Assembly: GCA_964644465.1 (NCBI GenBank)
Contig: CAZXVU010000097.1
Location: forward strand, 1-8,247
Length of the DNA: 8,247 bases
Source of the DNA: CAZXVU01 sp964644465
GTDB taxonomy: Bacteria; Chlamydiota; Chlamydiia; Chlamydiales; SM23-39
Direction of reading: 5' to 3'
Shown here: piece by piece, positions 1-6,275 of the stretch
Position numbering within the stretch: the stretch's first letter is position 1
How the letters are laid out: each line of letters opens with the position of its first letter
The notes under the pieces: generated by a model
The model's input: the letters and a program-made list of their open reading frames with translations, nothing else
The model's database searches: none
What the model was told of the DNA's origin: nothing
Made by a program: the position numbers and the translations under genes

Positions 1-2
1 TT

Positions 3-395
3 ATGGCATTTAATGATCCGATTGCTGAACTGTTGACGAAAATACGAAATGCGAAAAATGCGCAGCATCGTTATGTCGACTTAAGTCACAGCAAGATAAA
101 GGTCAAGATTCTAGAGATATTGAGGAATCATGGATTCATTGAAAACTTTTTAGTCAATGAAGAGAAACATAAAATCCGCGTATTTCTCCGATATACGAAA
201 ACCCGTGAATCGGTGATCCAAGGATTGACCCGCATCTCTACAAGTGGATTGCGACGTTATATTGGTTATGATGCGATCCCAAGAGTATTTAACGGAATGG
301 GGATTGCCATCGTTTCAACTCCGAGAGGGGTAGTAGACGGTGAAACAGCCCGTAACCTCAAAGTCGGCGGCGAGCTGCTTTGCACGGTTTGGTAA
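3..395 (+). CDS. rpsH: 30S ribosomal protein S8
   Basis: S8 is a primary 16S rRNA-binding protein that organises the central domain of the small subunit. The 130-residue product has the usual family length. It opens with the typical DPIAELLTKIRNA segment (residues 5-17) and ends with the diagnostic C-terminal half, STPRGV at 105-110 followed by GGELLCTVW, which forms the rRNA-binding face. The ATG lies only 2 nt from the window edge, so its ribosome binding site is not visible, but the start matches the family. In many bacteria S8 also represses translation of its own spc operon by binding mRNA further upstream; that site would be outside this window. rplF follows after 15 nt. Confidence 0.97.
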   Translation: MAFNDPIAELLTKIRNAKNAQHRYVDLSHSKIKVKILEILRNHGFIENFLVNEEKHKIRVFLRYTKTRESVIQGLTRISTSGLRRYIGYDAIPRVFNGMGIAIVSTPRGVVDGETARNLKVGGELLCTVW

Positions 396-410
396 AGGAG
401 AAAACGACAC

Positions 411-959
411 ATGTCAAGACTTGGTAAGACACCTGTTCCCATTCCTAAGGGAGTGGAAATTAAAGCGACGAAAGACGGCGCGGTACAAATTAAAGGGCCT
501 AAAGGCACTTTGCAAATGCAGCTCCCACCAGGGCTCCATTTGAAAATTGAAGGACAAGTAGCTGTCCTCGACCGCGATGAAAAGGTATCGACGGATCATT
601 CACTGTATGGATTATTCCGCTCGCTCATCAAAAATAATGTGATTGGCGTTAGCGATGGATATGAAATCAAACTGACGATGATCGGCGTAGGATATCGCGC
701 AAACGTCCAGGGAAATAAACTCGACCTTCAAGTTGGATTCTCCCATCCGACAAATGTTGTAATTCCTAAATCGATTCAAGTTACTGTCGATAAAGGTACA
801 GTCATCATTGTGAAAGGAGCCGACAAACGGGAAGTTGGACAATTTGCAGCCGCTGTTCGCGCTATGAAGCCCCCTGAGCCTTACAAAGGGAAAGGGATCC
901 GCTACGAGAACGAGTATGTGCGTAAGAAAGAGGGTAAAGCTGCAAAAGGCAAAGCATAA
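411..959 (+). CDS. rplF: 50S ribosomal protein L6
   Basis: L6 binds 23S rRNA near the sarcin-ricin loop and the factor-binding site of the large subunit. The 182-residue length is normal. It begins MSRLGKTPVPIPKGVE and carries the conserved C-terminal signature PPEPYKGKGIRY at residues 154-165, followed by a Lys-rich tail (EGKAAKGKA). A good Shine-Dalgarno sequence, AAGGAG at 395-400, overlaps the end of the rpsH stop codon and sits 10 nt before the ATG. It lies between rpsH and rplR, the standard spc order. No anomalies are seen. Confidence 0.97.
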   Translation: MSRLGKTPVPIPKGVEIKATKDGAVQIKGPKGTLQMQLPPGLHLKIEGQVAVLDRDEKVSTDHSLYGLFRSLIKNNVIGVSDGYEIKLTMIGVGYRANVQGNKLDLQVGFSHPTNVVIPKSIQVTVDKGTVIIVKGADKREVGQFAAAVRAMKPPEPYKGKGIRYENEYVRKKEGKAAKGKA

Positions 960-976
960 GATAGGATTCTCCATTT

Positions 977-1348
977 ATGGATAACTCAAAGAAAAAGCGA
1001 TATAAAGCTCGTCAATCGAGGGTATTGCGTGTACGTAAAGCGCTGGTTGGAAATGCTGAAAGGCCGCGTCTTTCCGTCTCGAAAACAAACTGCCATATTT
1101 ATGCGCAGTTGATCGATGATGAAAAGGCAATCACTCTAGCAGGAGTTGGAACGCTTTCAAAATCCAATCAAAATACCCCGCATGGCAAAAAGTCAAAAGT
1201 AGCCGCTCGGGAAATTGGTAAACAGATCGCCGAAATGGCCAAGAAGCGCAATATTTCCGCTGTCATTTTTGACCGGGGCCGTTGCAAGTATCATGGAGTC
1301 ATCGCTGAACTGGCTGAAGGCGCGCGCGAAGCCGGTTTGCAATTTTAA
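977..1348 (+). CDS. rplR: 50S ribosomal protein L18
   Basis: L18 binds 5S rRNA together with L5 and anchors it to the central protuberance of the large subunit. The 123-residue product has a very basic N-terminus (about residues 4-21), a central RPRLSVSKTNCHIYAQ segment (29-44), and the C-terminal family signature FDRGRCKYHG (98-107) followed by EGAREAGLQF. Most bacterial L18 proteins have FDRGGYRYHG-like sequences here, so RC instead of GY is a small deviation. The Shine-Dalgarno sequence is weak (AGGA at 963-966, 10 nt before the ATG). The start is supported by the typical basic N-terminus. The gap to rplF is 17 nt. Confidence 0.96.
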   Translation: MDNSKKKRYKARQSRVLRVRKALVGNAERPRLSVSKTNCHIYAQLIDDEKAITLAGVGTLSKSNQNTPHGKKSKVAAREIGKQIAEMAKKRNISAVIFDRGRCKYHGVIAELAEGAREAGLQF

Positions 1349-1362
1349 CTTAGGGATTACTA

Positions 1363-1875
1363 ATGGCAAGACACTCTGAAAGGAAACGGCAGGAAGACTT
1401 CGGGACCGAATTTGAAGAAAAGGTTCTTTACATCAACCGCTGCGCAAAAGTAGTCAAAGGGGGACGCAAATTTAGCTTCTCCGCATTGATTCTCGTAGGC
1501 GATGGACAAGGACATGTTGGATATGGATTTGCAAAAGCGAATGAAGTATCTGATGCCATCCGAAAAGGATCCGAATCGGCAAGAAAAAATATCTACACAA
1601 TTGAAATGGAAGGGACGACAATCCCCCATGAAATTTATGTAGAATGGGATGGAGCCAAAATCCTTCTGAAGCCAGCGCCAGCAGGTACAGGAGTGGTTGC
1701 AGGTTCAAAAGTGCGATCTGTGCTCGAACTTGGCGGCGTGAAAGACGTCATCGCAAAAAATTTGGGATCGAATAACCCGCTCAATCAAGTGAAAGCAACA
1801 TTTAAAGCCTTTAGCCAATTGAAGAATCGAGAACAAAATCTCGCAGAACGCAAAGGAACGCATTCCCATGCTTAA
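1363..1875 (+). CDS. rpsE: 30S ribosomal protein S5
   Basis: S5 sits at the mRNA entry side of the small subunit and influences decoding fidelity. The N-terminal double-stranded-RNA-binding-like domain is clear, with GGRKFSFSALILVGDGQG at residues 33-50 and VGYGFAKANEVSDAIRKG after it. The C-terminal domain has PAPAGTG at 104-110 and LGSNNPLN at 134-141, both standard. The length of 170 residues is normal. The ATG is preceded by TAGGGA at 1351-1356, a modest ribosome binding site with 6-nt spacing. Its last codons overlap the start of rplO by 8 nt. In most bacteria the L30 gene (rpmD) lies between these two genes; here it is absent, as I recall for other chlamydiae. Confidence 0.97.
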   Translation: MARHSERKRQEDFGTEFEEKVLYINRCAKVVKGGRKFSFSALILVGDGQGHVGYGFAKANEVSDAIRKGSESARKNIYTIEMEGTTIPHEIYVEWDGAKILLKPAPAGTGVVAGSKVRSVLELGGVKDVIAKNLGSNNPLNQVKATFKAFSQLKNREQNLAERKGTHSHA

Positions 1876-2320
1876 GCTATCTGAATTGAAAAACACATCC
1901 CGTCCAAAGAAAAAAGTGCAGCGCATTGGTCGAGGAATTGGTTCTAAAAGAGGCGCCACTTCTGGACGCGGCGGCAAAGGCGATAGCGCACGACAAGGTT
2001 ACAAGAAGCGCTTCGGTTATGAAGGCGGTCAAGTGCCCCTTTACCGCAAGCTCCCAATCCGTGGATTTACACGCGGCCGTTTTGTGAAGGCATCTCATGC
2101 TATTTCTCTCAAAACTTTAGAAGCCTATTATAGTGATGGAGAGACAGTGAATGAAGCTACACTCCGCGAAAAAGGGTTGATCCCACGCAGAGTGCCCGGC
2201 GGCATTAAAATTCTCGCGAATGGCGAGTTAACCAAAAAACTGAAGATTGAAGCTAACAGCTACTCAGAAGCTGCAAAACAAAAGCTTGAAGCGAAAAAGA
2301 TTCATTTTAAAGTTAAGTGA
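1868..2320 (+). CDS. rplO: 50S ribosomal protein L15
   Basis: L15 is a late-assembling large-subunit protein with a long N-terminal extension threading into 23S rRNA. The 150-residue product shows the Gly/Arg-rich N-terminal extension RIGRGIGSKRGATSGRGGKG (19-38), then FGYEGGQVPLYRKLP (49-63) and a C-terminal globular domain. The ATG overlaps the rpsE stop region by 8 nt, and its Shine-Dalgarno sequence (AAGGA at 1853-1857, 10 nt upstream) lies inside rpsE, so its translation is probably coupled to S5. secY follows after 6 nt, the usual L15-SecY arrangement. Confidence 0.96.
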   Translation: MLKLSELKNTSRPKKKVQRIGRGIGSKRGATSGRGGKGDSARQGYKKRFGYEGGQVPLYRKLPIRGFTRGRFVKASHAISLKTLEAYYSDGETVNEATLREKGLIPRRVPGGIKILANGELTKKLKIEANSYSEAAKQKLEAKKIHFKVK

Positions 2321-2326
2321 TCAAAC

Positions 2327-3697
2327 ATGATTGAAGCGATCAGACGCATCTTTGGAATACCTGAGTTGAGAGTCAAGATATATTATACCTTGATCTTGCT
2401 TGCGGTATGCAGGGTAGGGGCATATATTCCAGTTCCTGGGATTAATGCCGATGTAGCGATTAGCCTTTTTAAATATGCGACTGGCGGTGGGCAAAACCTG
2501 TTCCAGCTCGTCGATATATTTTCAGGCGGCGCCTTTGCGAAGATGACTTTGATCGCTCTCGGTGTAATGCCATATATCTCTGCTTCTATTATCATGCAGC
2601 TATTGATCGCATTGGTACCCTCTCTCCAGCGGGAGATCCGGGAAAGTCCTGATCAAGGCCGACGCAAGCTATCAAAATGGACGCGCACAGCAACTTTAAT
2701 TTTATCTCTCTTTCAATCTGGACTCTTTGCAAAATATGCTGCGAAAATGAACCTTTCAAGCCCAGGAATTATCGTTCCTGAGCTGTTCGACGTTCAAGTT
2801 TTTGGAATGCCTTGGCTCTTCTATTTGACCGTAATGGTCACTATGACGGCAGGCACCCTCTTCTTAATGTGGGTCGGAGAGCAAATCACTGAAAAAGGCG
2901 TTGGCAATGGCATCAGCCTGATCATCGCTTTAGGGATTGTCTCCTCCTTTCCGAGTACGATCGGATCGATCATTAAACAGCTCAATCTCGAATCGCAAGA
3001 ACCTGGCCAGTTGACTTTTTCTACACTAATTGTCCTTTGCACATTGTTTGTTCTGATCACGATTGGAACAATTTTAGTGATCCAAGGGCAAAGAAGAATA
3101 CCTCTTCAGTATGCAAGACGCATTGTCGGACGGCATGAAGTGCAAGGGGGCAATTCTCACATACCTCTCAAAGTGAACTATGCTGGAGTTATTCCTGTCA
3201 TTTTCGCCTCTGCTCTGTTGATGTTCCCGGCAACGATCGGGCAGTTCCTCGGCAAAGGCACTTGGTTGGGACAAATGGCCAATTATATCTCTCCAGGCTC
3301 TTGGGTTTATATGACCATTTATGTCATGCTGATCCTCTTTTTTAGCTATTTTTGGACCGCAACCCAATTTAAACCTGAACAAATTGCCTCTGACATGAAG
3401 AAGAATGGAGCGTTTATCCCTGGCGTCAGACAAGGAAAACCTACACAAGATTTTTTAGAATCGACGATGAGCCGGATCACCTTAGCTGGAGCCATTTTTT
3501 TAGCGATTATCGCGATCCTCCCTACCATTGTCGGACGATTGATGGGCGTTGATGCCAACATAAGCCAATTTTTTGGCGGCACCTCTCTCTTGATCTTAGT
3601 AGGAGTAATTTTAGATACAACTAAACAAATTGAGTCTCATCTACTTATGAAGCGTTACGAAGGCTTTATGACCAAAGGCCGGCTTCGAGGTCGATAA
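2327..3697 (+). CDS. secY: Protein translocase channel subunit SecY
   Basis: SecY forms the protein-conducting pore of the inner membrane and works with SecE, SecG and the SecA motor. The 456-residue product has ten recognisable hydrophobic segments, at roughly 18-37, 75-100, 120-140, 163-183, 195-215, 229-251, 284-305, 327-348, 384-405 and 416-438. Family signatures include the plug-region FSGGAFAKMT (about 65-74), GEQITEKGVGNGISLII after segment 4, HIPLKVNYAGVIPVIFAS in the segment 7 region, the cytosolic loop KKNGAFIPGVRQGKPT, and FFGGTSLLILVGVILD at segment 10. The start lies 6 nt after the rplO stop with no clear Shine-Dalgarno sequence, which suggests coupling to L15 translation. The adk, map, infA and rpmJ genes that often follow secY are not here; rpsM comes next after 54 nt. 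Confidence 0.97.
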   Translation: MIEAIRRIFGIPELRVKIYYTLILLAVCRVGAYIPVPGINADVAISLFKYATGGGQNLFQLVDIFSGGAFAKMTLIALGVMPYISASIIMQLLIALVPSLQREIRESPDQGRRKLSKWTRTATLILSLFQSGLFAKYAAKMNLSSPGIIVPELFDVQVFGMPWLFYLTVMVTMTAGTLFLMWVGEQITEKGVGNGISLIIALGIVSSFPSTIGSIIKQLNLESQEPGQLTFSTLIVLCTLFVLITIGTILVIQGQRRIPLQYARRIVGRHEVQGGNSHIPLKVNYAGVIPVIFASALLMFPATIGQFLGKGTWLGQMANYISPGSWVYMTIYVMLILFFSYFWTATQFKPEQIASDMKKNGAFIPGVRQGKPTQDFLESTMSRITLAGAIFLAIIAILPTIVGRLMGVDANISQFFGGTSLLILVGVILDTTKQIESHLLMKRYEGFMTKGRLRGR

Positions 3698-3701
3698 ACC
3701 A

Positions 3702-3731
3702 TTGTGATTTAACCAGTTTCCATGTTATTTT
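3702..3731 (+). promoter_or_regulatory. Weak promoter candidate before rpsM
   Basis: The 54-nt spacer between secY and rpsM is the longest gap inside the ribosomal cluster. It contains TTGTGA (3702-3707) and TATTTT (3726-3731), 18 nt apart, each matching four of six bases of the sigma-70 consensus. This could give an internal start for the S13-S11-alpha-L17 block. The match is weak and may be chance; no terminator-like hairpin separates the two blocks, so readthrough from upstream is also expected. Confidence 0.25.
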
Positions 3732-3751
3732 AGACGGAAGGATTTACAAGT

Positions 3752-4120
3752 ATGCCCAGAGTCATAGGAATCGATATTCCGGACAATAAAAGATTAGAAG
3801 TGAGCCTGACCTATATTTTTGGGATAGGCAGAGAGCTTTCGAATCAAATTATCGAGAAGCTCGGACTAGACAAGGATATGCGCGCAAAAGGTCTGAATGA
3901 AGATCAAATCGCGCGGCTCAATGCGATCCTCCAATCTGAGTATGTCGTAGAAGGGGACCTTCGTCGGCAGATCCAGAACAACATTAAGCGCTTAGTAGGC
4001 ATTCATTGCTACCGTGGCATGCGCCACAGGCTTGGATTGCCAGTACGGGGCCAAAGAACGCGCACGAATGCACGCACCCGAAAAGGCAAACGCAAAACCG
4101 TCGCTAATAAGAAAATCTAA
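3752..4120 (+). CDS. rpsM: 30S ribosomal protein S13
   Basis: S13 sits in the head of the small subunit and contributes to intersubunit bridges and tRNA contact. The 122-residue product has the family N-terminus GIDIPDNKRLEVSLTYIFGIG (from residue 6), a helix-two-turn-helix middle, and the signature RGMRHRLGLPVRGQRTRTNA (88-107) followed by a strongly basic tail. The ribosome binding site AAGGA (3738-3742) lies 9 nt before the ATG. In E. coli this gene opens the alpha operon, which S4 represses; with rpsD absent from the block, that cis feedback arrangement is not visible here. Confidence 0.97.
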   Translation: MPRVIGIDIPDNKRLEVSLTYIFGIGRELSNQIIEKLGLDKDMRAKGLNEDQIARLNAILQSEYVVEGDLRRQIQNNIKRLVGIHCYRGMRHRLGLPVRGQRTRTNARTRKGKRKTVANKKI

Positions 4121-4123
4121 TAA

Positions 4124-4140
4124 GAGGAGAATGAGCCTTG
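4124..4140 (+). promoter_or_regulatory. Ribosome binding site fixing a TTG start for rpsK
   Basis: A strong Shine-Dalgarno sequence GAGGAG (4124-4129) is followed by 8 nt and then TTG at 4138, which opens the S11 frame as MAKQEQ. An ATG at 4131 is only 1 nt from the Shine-Dalgarno sequence, is in another frame, and reaches a stop after four codons (TAA at 4143-4145). The spacing and the S11-like N-terminus therefore favour TTG initiation. Confidence 0.8.
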
Positions 4141-4554
4141 GCTAAGCAAGAACAGAAAGCGCCGCCTAAAAAAGCAGGCGTCCGAGTAAAGAAAAAAGTC
4201 CAACGCACCGTTCCAGCTGGAATTGCACACGTAAAAGCGACGTTTAACAATACAATTGTTTCGATCACTGATTTGGCAGGCAATGTCATTTCGTGGTCTT
4301 CCGCAGGGAAATCGAATTTCTCTGGTTCGCGAAAATCGTCGGCATTTGCTGCCACTGTTGCTGCACAGAATGCTGCAAGAGAAGCGATGTCTGTCGGAAT
4401 GAAAGAATGCGAAGTTAACTTGAATGGCCCGGGAGCTGGACGTGAGTCAGCTGTACGTGGTCTTCAGAGCGCTGGCCTGGCAATCAGCATAATCCGCGAT
4501 AAGACGCCTGTTCCACACAATGGCTGCAGGGCTCGTAAGCGTAGACGTGTATAA
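4138..4554 (+). CDS. rpsK: 30S ribosomal protein S11 (TTG start)
   Basis: S11 lies on the platform of the small subunit, close to the mRNA exit (Shine-Dalgarno) region and the E site. The 138-residue product shows the conserved GIAHVKATFNNTIVSITD, then GSRKSSAFAATVAAQNAA, the NGPGAGRESAVRGL segment, and the C-terminal basic tip HNGCRARKRRRV (127-138). In most bacteria that tip reads HNGCRPPKRRRV, so both prolines are replaced here. Translation is inferred to start at TTG, because the only nearby ATG is out of frame and ends after four codons. The gap to rpsM is 17 nt and to the rpoA ATG 27 nt. rpsD, often found between rpsK and rpoA, is absent. Confidence 0.96.
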   Translation: MAKQEQKAPPKKAGVRVKKKVQRTVPAGIAHVKATFNNTIVSITDLAGNVISWSSAGKSNFSGSRKSSAFAATVAAQNAAREAMSVGMKECEVNLNGPGAGRESAVRGLQSAGLAISIIRDKTPVPHNGCRARKRRRV

Positions 4555-4568
4555 GATTCATAAATTTT

Positions 4569-4584
4569 GAGGAGTCCTAACATG
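4569..4584 (+). promoter_or_regulatory. Ribosome binding site fixing the ATG start of rpoA
   Basis: GAGGAG at 4569-4574 stands 7 nt before the ATG at 4582. The reading frame stays open upstream to a TTG at 4567, but a start there would place the Shine-Dalgarno sequence inside the coding region and leave the TTG without one. The ATG is therefore preferred, which shortens the product by five residues to 366. Confidence 0.88.
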
Positions 4585-5682
4585 ACCGTAAAGTATGGCA
4601 AATTTGAAATGCCAGAAAAAATTAAATTGGATGAAGCAAGCCAGACAAGTACTTTTGCTCGCTTTATCGTAGAACCCTTTGAGCGCGGATTCGGCCATAC
4701 GATTGGCAGTACCTTGCGAAGGATCATGTTAGGAGCCCTAGAGGCTCCCTCAATCATGTCGGTCCGGATCGAAGGCGTGCCACACGAGTACATGGCAATC
4801 GACGGGATCATTCAGGATATGACGCACATTATCCTGAATTTGAAGGGCGCGCTCCTTCGCCGCCATACACAAGGCGACGATGCGCATCCACGCGATATCA
4901 AGATCATCACAAAGATGTTAGATATCACCGACGAGATGATTGAAAAAGGCGGCGGAACTTACAGAGTAACTCTGAAAGATCTGATGTCGCAAACAGATTA
5001 CGAGATCGTCAATCCAGATCATCCTATTTTCACTGTTACGAAACCGATGGTGAAAAGGGTCGATCTCCGCATTGGCATGGGCCGTGGATATGTTCCTTCC
5101 GAGCGCCATACTAATTTCGAAAGACAAGTCGACGAAATCGTCATGGACTCGGCGTTTTCGCCAGTCCGTATTGTGAACTACTATGTAGAGAACACTCGCG
5201 TCGGGCAAGATACCGACTTCGATCGTCTGATTTTAGAAGTCACAACTGATGGGCGCGTATCGCCTGTCGAAGCTCTGACTTTTGCAGCGCAGATAGGTAT
5301 TCTTCACCTCGAAGTATTCGAAACGATTAAAACGCATTCGATCCACTTCGATAAAGGCGAAATGCAAGTTAACCGCGACCGCGATGAAGTTCTGCAAAAA
5401 TTGGCTCTCAAGATCAATGAAATCGAACTCTCTGTTCGATCCACCAATTGCCTTGCGAACGCTAACATTGATACGATCGGCGAACTCGTCGTCATGCCTG
5501 AGTCAGAAATGCTCCGGTTCCGCAATTTCGGCAAGAAGTCTCTGACAGAGATCAAGCAGAAGTTGGATGAACTCGGACTTTCTCTGGGAATGGACTTGAG
5601 CAAGTATGGAATTAACCGCGACAATATCAAGCAAGTGATCCAAAATTATCTCCTAGAAAAAACGGGAACGCCTGAAGTATGA
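4582..5682 (+). CDS. rpoA: DNA-directed RNA polymerase subunit alpha
   Basis: The alpha subunit dimerises to nucleate assembly of RNA polymerase, and its C-terminal domain contacts UP elements and activators. From the ATG at 4582 the product has 366 residues, longer than the 329 of E. coli. The N-terminal dimerisation domain includes GFGHTIGSTLRRIMLGAL (36-53), with Arg46 corresponding to E. coli Arg45, which is needed for beta binding. The C-terminal domain keeps the DNA-contacting residues: VRSTNCL (285-291, E. coli Arg265, Asn268 and Cys269) and GKKSLTEIK (317-325, E. coli Gly296, Lys298, Ser299 and Glu302). E. coli Lys271 is replaced by Ala292. About 27 residues follow the GLSLGMDL end of the domain, ending EKTGTPEV. 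The stop overlaps the rplQ start by 4 nt (ATGA). Confidence 0.97.
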   Translation: MTVKYGKFEMPEKIKLDEASQTSTFARFIVEPFERGFGHTIGSTLRRIMLGALEAPSIMSVRIEGVPHEYMAIDGIIQDMTHIILNLKGALLRRHTQGDDAHPRDIKIITKMLDITDEMIEKGGGTYRVTLKDLMSQTDYEIVNPDHPIFTVTKPMVKRVDLRIGMGRGYVPSERHTNFERQVDEIVMDSAFSPVRIVNYYVENTRVGQDTDFDRLILEVTTDGRVSPVEALTFAAQIGILHLEVFETIKTHSIHFDKGEMQVNRDRDEVLQKLALKINEIELSVRSTNCLANANIDTIGELVVMPESEMLRFRNFGKKSLTEIKQKLDELGLSLGMDLSKYGINRDNIKQVIQNYLLEKTGTPEV

Positions 5683-6101
5683 GACACGGAAAACACACTT
5701 TTAAAGTCGGAAGAACCGGATCCCATCGCAGATGCATGTTATCCAATATGCTGAAGTCGTTGATTGAAAACGGCCGAATTTCGACCACAGTAGTTAAAGC
5801 AAAAGAATTGCGCCGGTGTGCAGATAAAATGATCACCTTGGCGAAGAAAAACACACTCGCAGCTAAAAGAGATGCGATTGCTTCTCTCAGAGTAAGTTTT
5901 AATCCGCTTACAGCGAAAGAAGCAAGAAAAGCGAAAGCAGGCGATAAGAGCTCTTATTCCCGCGACCGCCTCGTCATTGATAAACTCTTTGGCGAACTCC
6001 GCGAGCGCTTCACTGGGCGCAACGGAGGATATACCCGGATTATTCGCACAGGCGACCGGATTGGCGATAGCGCACCTACCTGCTATATCGAATATATCTA
6101 A
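5679..6101 (+). CDS. rplQ: 50S ribosomal protein L17
   Basis: L17 is a large-subunit protein near the polypeptide exit tunnel. The 140-residue product is somewhat longer than the roughly 120-130 usual elsewhere. It has the N-terminal MRHGKHTFKVGRTGSHRR, a central NGRISTTVVKAKELRR (31-46), and the C-terminal GGYTRI (116-121) with a final APTCYIEYI, all matching the family. The extra residues fall in the basic middle (about 75-100, Lys/Arg/Ala-rich). ATG overlaps the rpoA TGA by 4 nt and has no strong Shine-Dalgarno sequence of its own, which points to translational coupling. It is the last gene of the ribosomal transcription unit; a terminator begins 16 nt after the stop. Confidence 0.97.
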   Translation: MRHGKHTFKVGRTGSHRRCMLSNMLKSLIENGRISTTVVKAKELRRCADKMITLAKKNTLAAKRDAIASLRVSFNPLTAKEARKAKAGDKSSYSRDRLVIDKLFGELRERFTGRNGGYTRIIRTGDRIGDSAPTCYIEYI

Positions 6102-6117
6102 AAATTTCCCCCCTCCC

Positions 6118-6152
6118 AACCACTTGTAAGACCTCTTGCAAGTGGTTTTTTT
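6118..6152 (+). terminator. Intrinsic terminator after rplQ
   Basis: AACCACTTG (6118-6126) pairs perfectly with CAAGTGGTT (6139-6147). The stem continues inward through a T-G wobble and three more pairs, giving 13 bp around an ACCT loop (6131-6134). The 3' arm runs directly into seven T residues (6146-6152). This is a textbook intrinsic terminator closing the spc-alpha unit just upstream of the gapA promoter. Confidence 0.93.
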
Positions 6153-6157
6153 ATTGC

Positions 6158-6186
6158 TTTACAGACCTGAAAAAATGGGCTATAAT
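6158..6186 (+). promoter_or_regulatory. Near-consensus sigma-70-type promoter of gapA
   Basis: TTTACA (6158-6163, five of six consensus) and TATAAT (6181-6186, perfect) are separated by exactly 17 nt. Transcription should begin around 6192-6194, giving a leader of roughly 80 nt before gapA. The -35 box starts only 5 nt after the T-tract of the preceding terminator, so gapA has its own expression insulated from the ribosomal unit. The chlamydial major sigma factor (sigma-66) accepts such elements. Confidence 0.85.
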
Positions 6187-6203
6187 AAACGTTTTTAAGC
6201 CCA

Positions 6204-6248
6204 GCTCGACTTTTTAAAAAGGGTCGTTAGTTTACTTCAAAGTCGAGC
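6204..6248 (+). repeat. 10-bp inverted repeat in the gapA leader
   Basis: GCTCGACTTT (6204-6213) is the exact reverse complement of AAAGTCGAGC (6239-6248), with a 25-nt loop. The 5' arm can instead join a local hairpin: bases 6207-6214 pair with 6219-6226, including two G-U pairs, around a TAAA loop. The two folds share bases 6207-6213 and so exclude each other. No T-tract follows, so it is not a terminator. It may be an mRNA-stabilising stem, a regulatory RNA switch, or an operator at the DNA level; only the symmetry is seen directly. Confidence 0.75.
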
Positions 6249-6251
6249 ACA

Positions 6252-6273
6252 AACATCTGCACGAAAGGATGTT
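6252..6273 (+). promoter_or_regulatory. Hairpin partly enclosing the gapA ribosome binding site
   Basis: AACATC (6252-6257) can pair with GATGTT (6268-6273), extended by one T-G pair, around the 8-nt loop GCACGAAA. The Shine-Dalgarno sequence AAAGGA (6264-6269) is split between loop and stem. It stands 6 nt before the ATG at 6276, which is good spacing. The stem is short and may only modestly affect ribosome access. Confidence 0.5.
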
Positions 6274-6275
6274 CA

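Noticed and set aside
612..974. 120-codon open frame on the minus strand
   Set aside because: It lies wholly opposite rplF, has no ribosome binding site or family resemblance, and is Phe/Ile-rich as expected for an antisense shadow.
3074..3448. 124-codon open frame on the minus strand inside secY
   Set aside because: It is the antisense of a conserved SecY coding stretch, with no recognisable domain or translation signal.
3698..3751. Possible remnant of rpmJ (L36) between secY and rpsM
   Set aside because: The 54 nt contain no Cys-rich, basic open frame resembling L36.
4567..4581. N-terminal extension of rpoA from a TTG at 4567
   Set aside because: It would place the strong GAGGAG Shine-Dalgarno sequence inside the coding region; the ATG at 4582 has ideal 7-nt spacing and a family-like N-terminus.
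5739..6119. 126-codon open frame on the minus strand opposite rplQ
   Set aside because: It is opposite a well-conserved ribosomal protein gene with no supporting signals.
6204..6248. Inverted repeat as an intrinsic terminator or insertion-sequence end
   Set aside because: No T-tract follows the 3' arm, and no transposase gene or target duplication is nearby.
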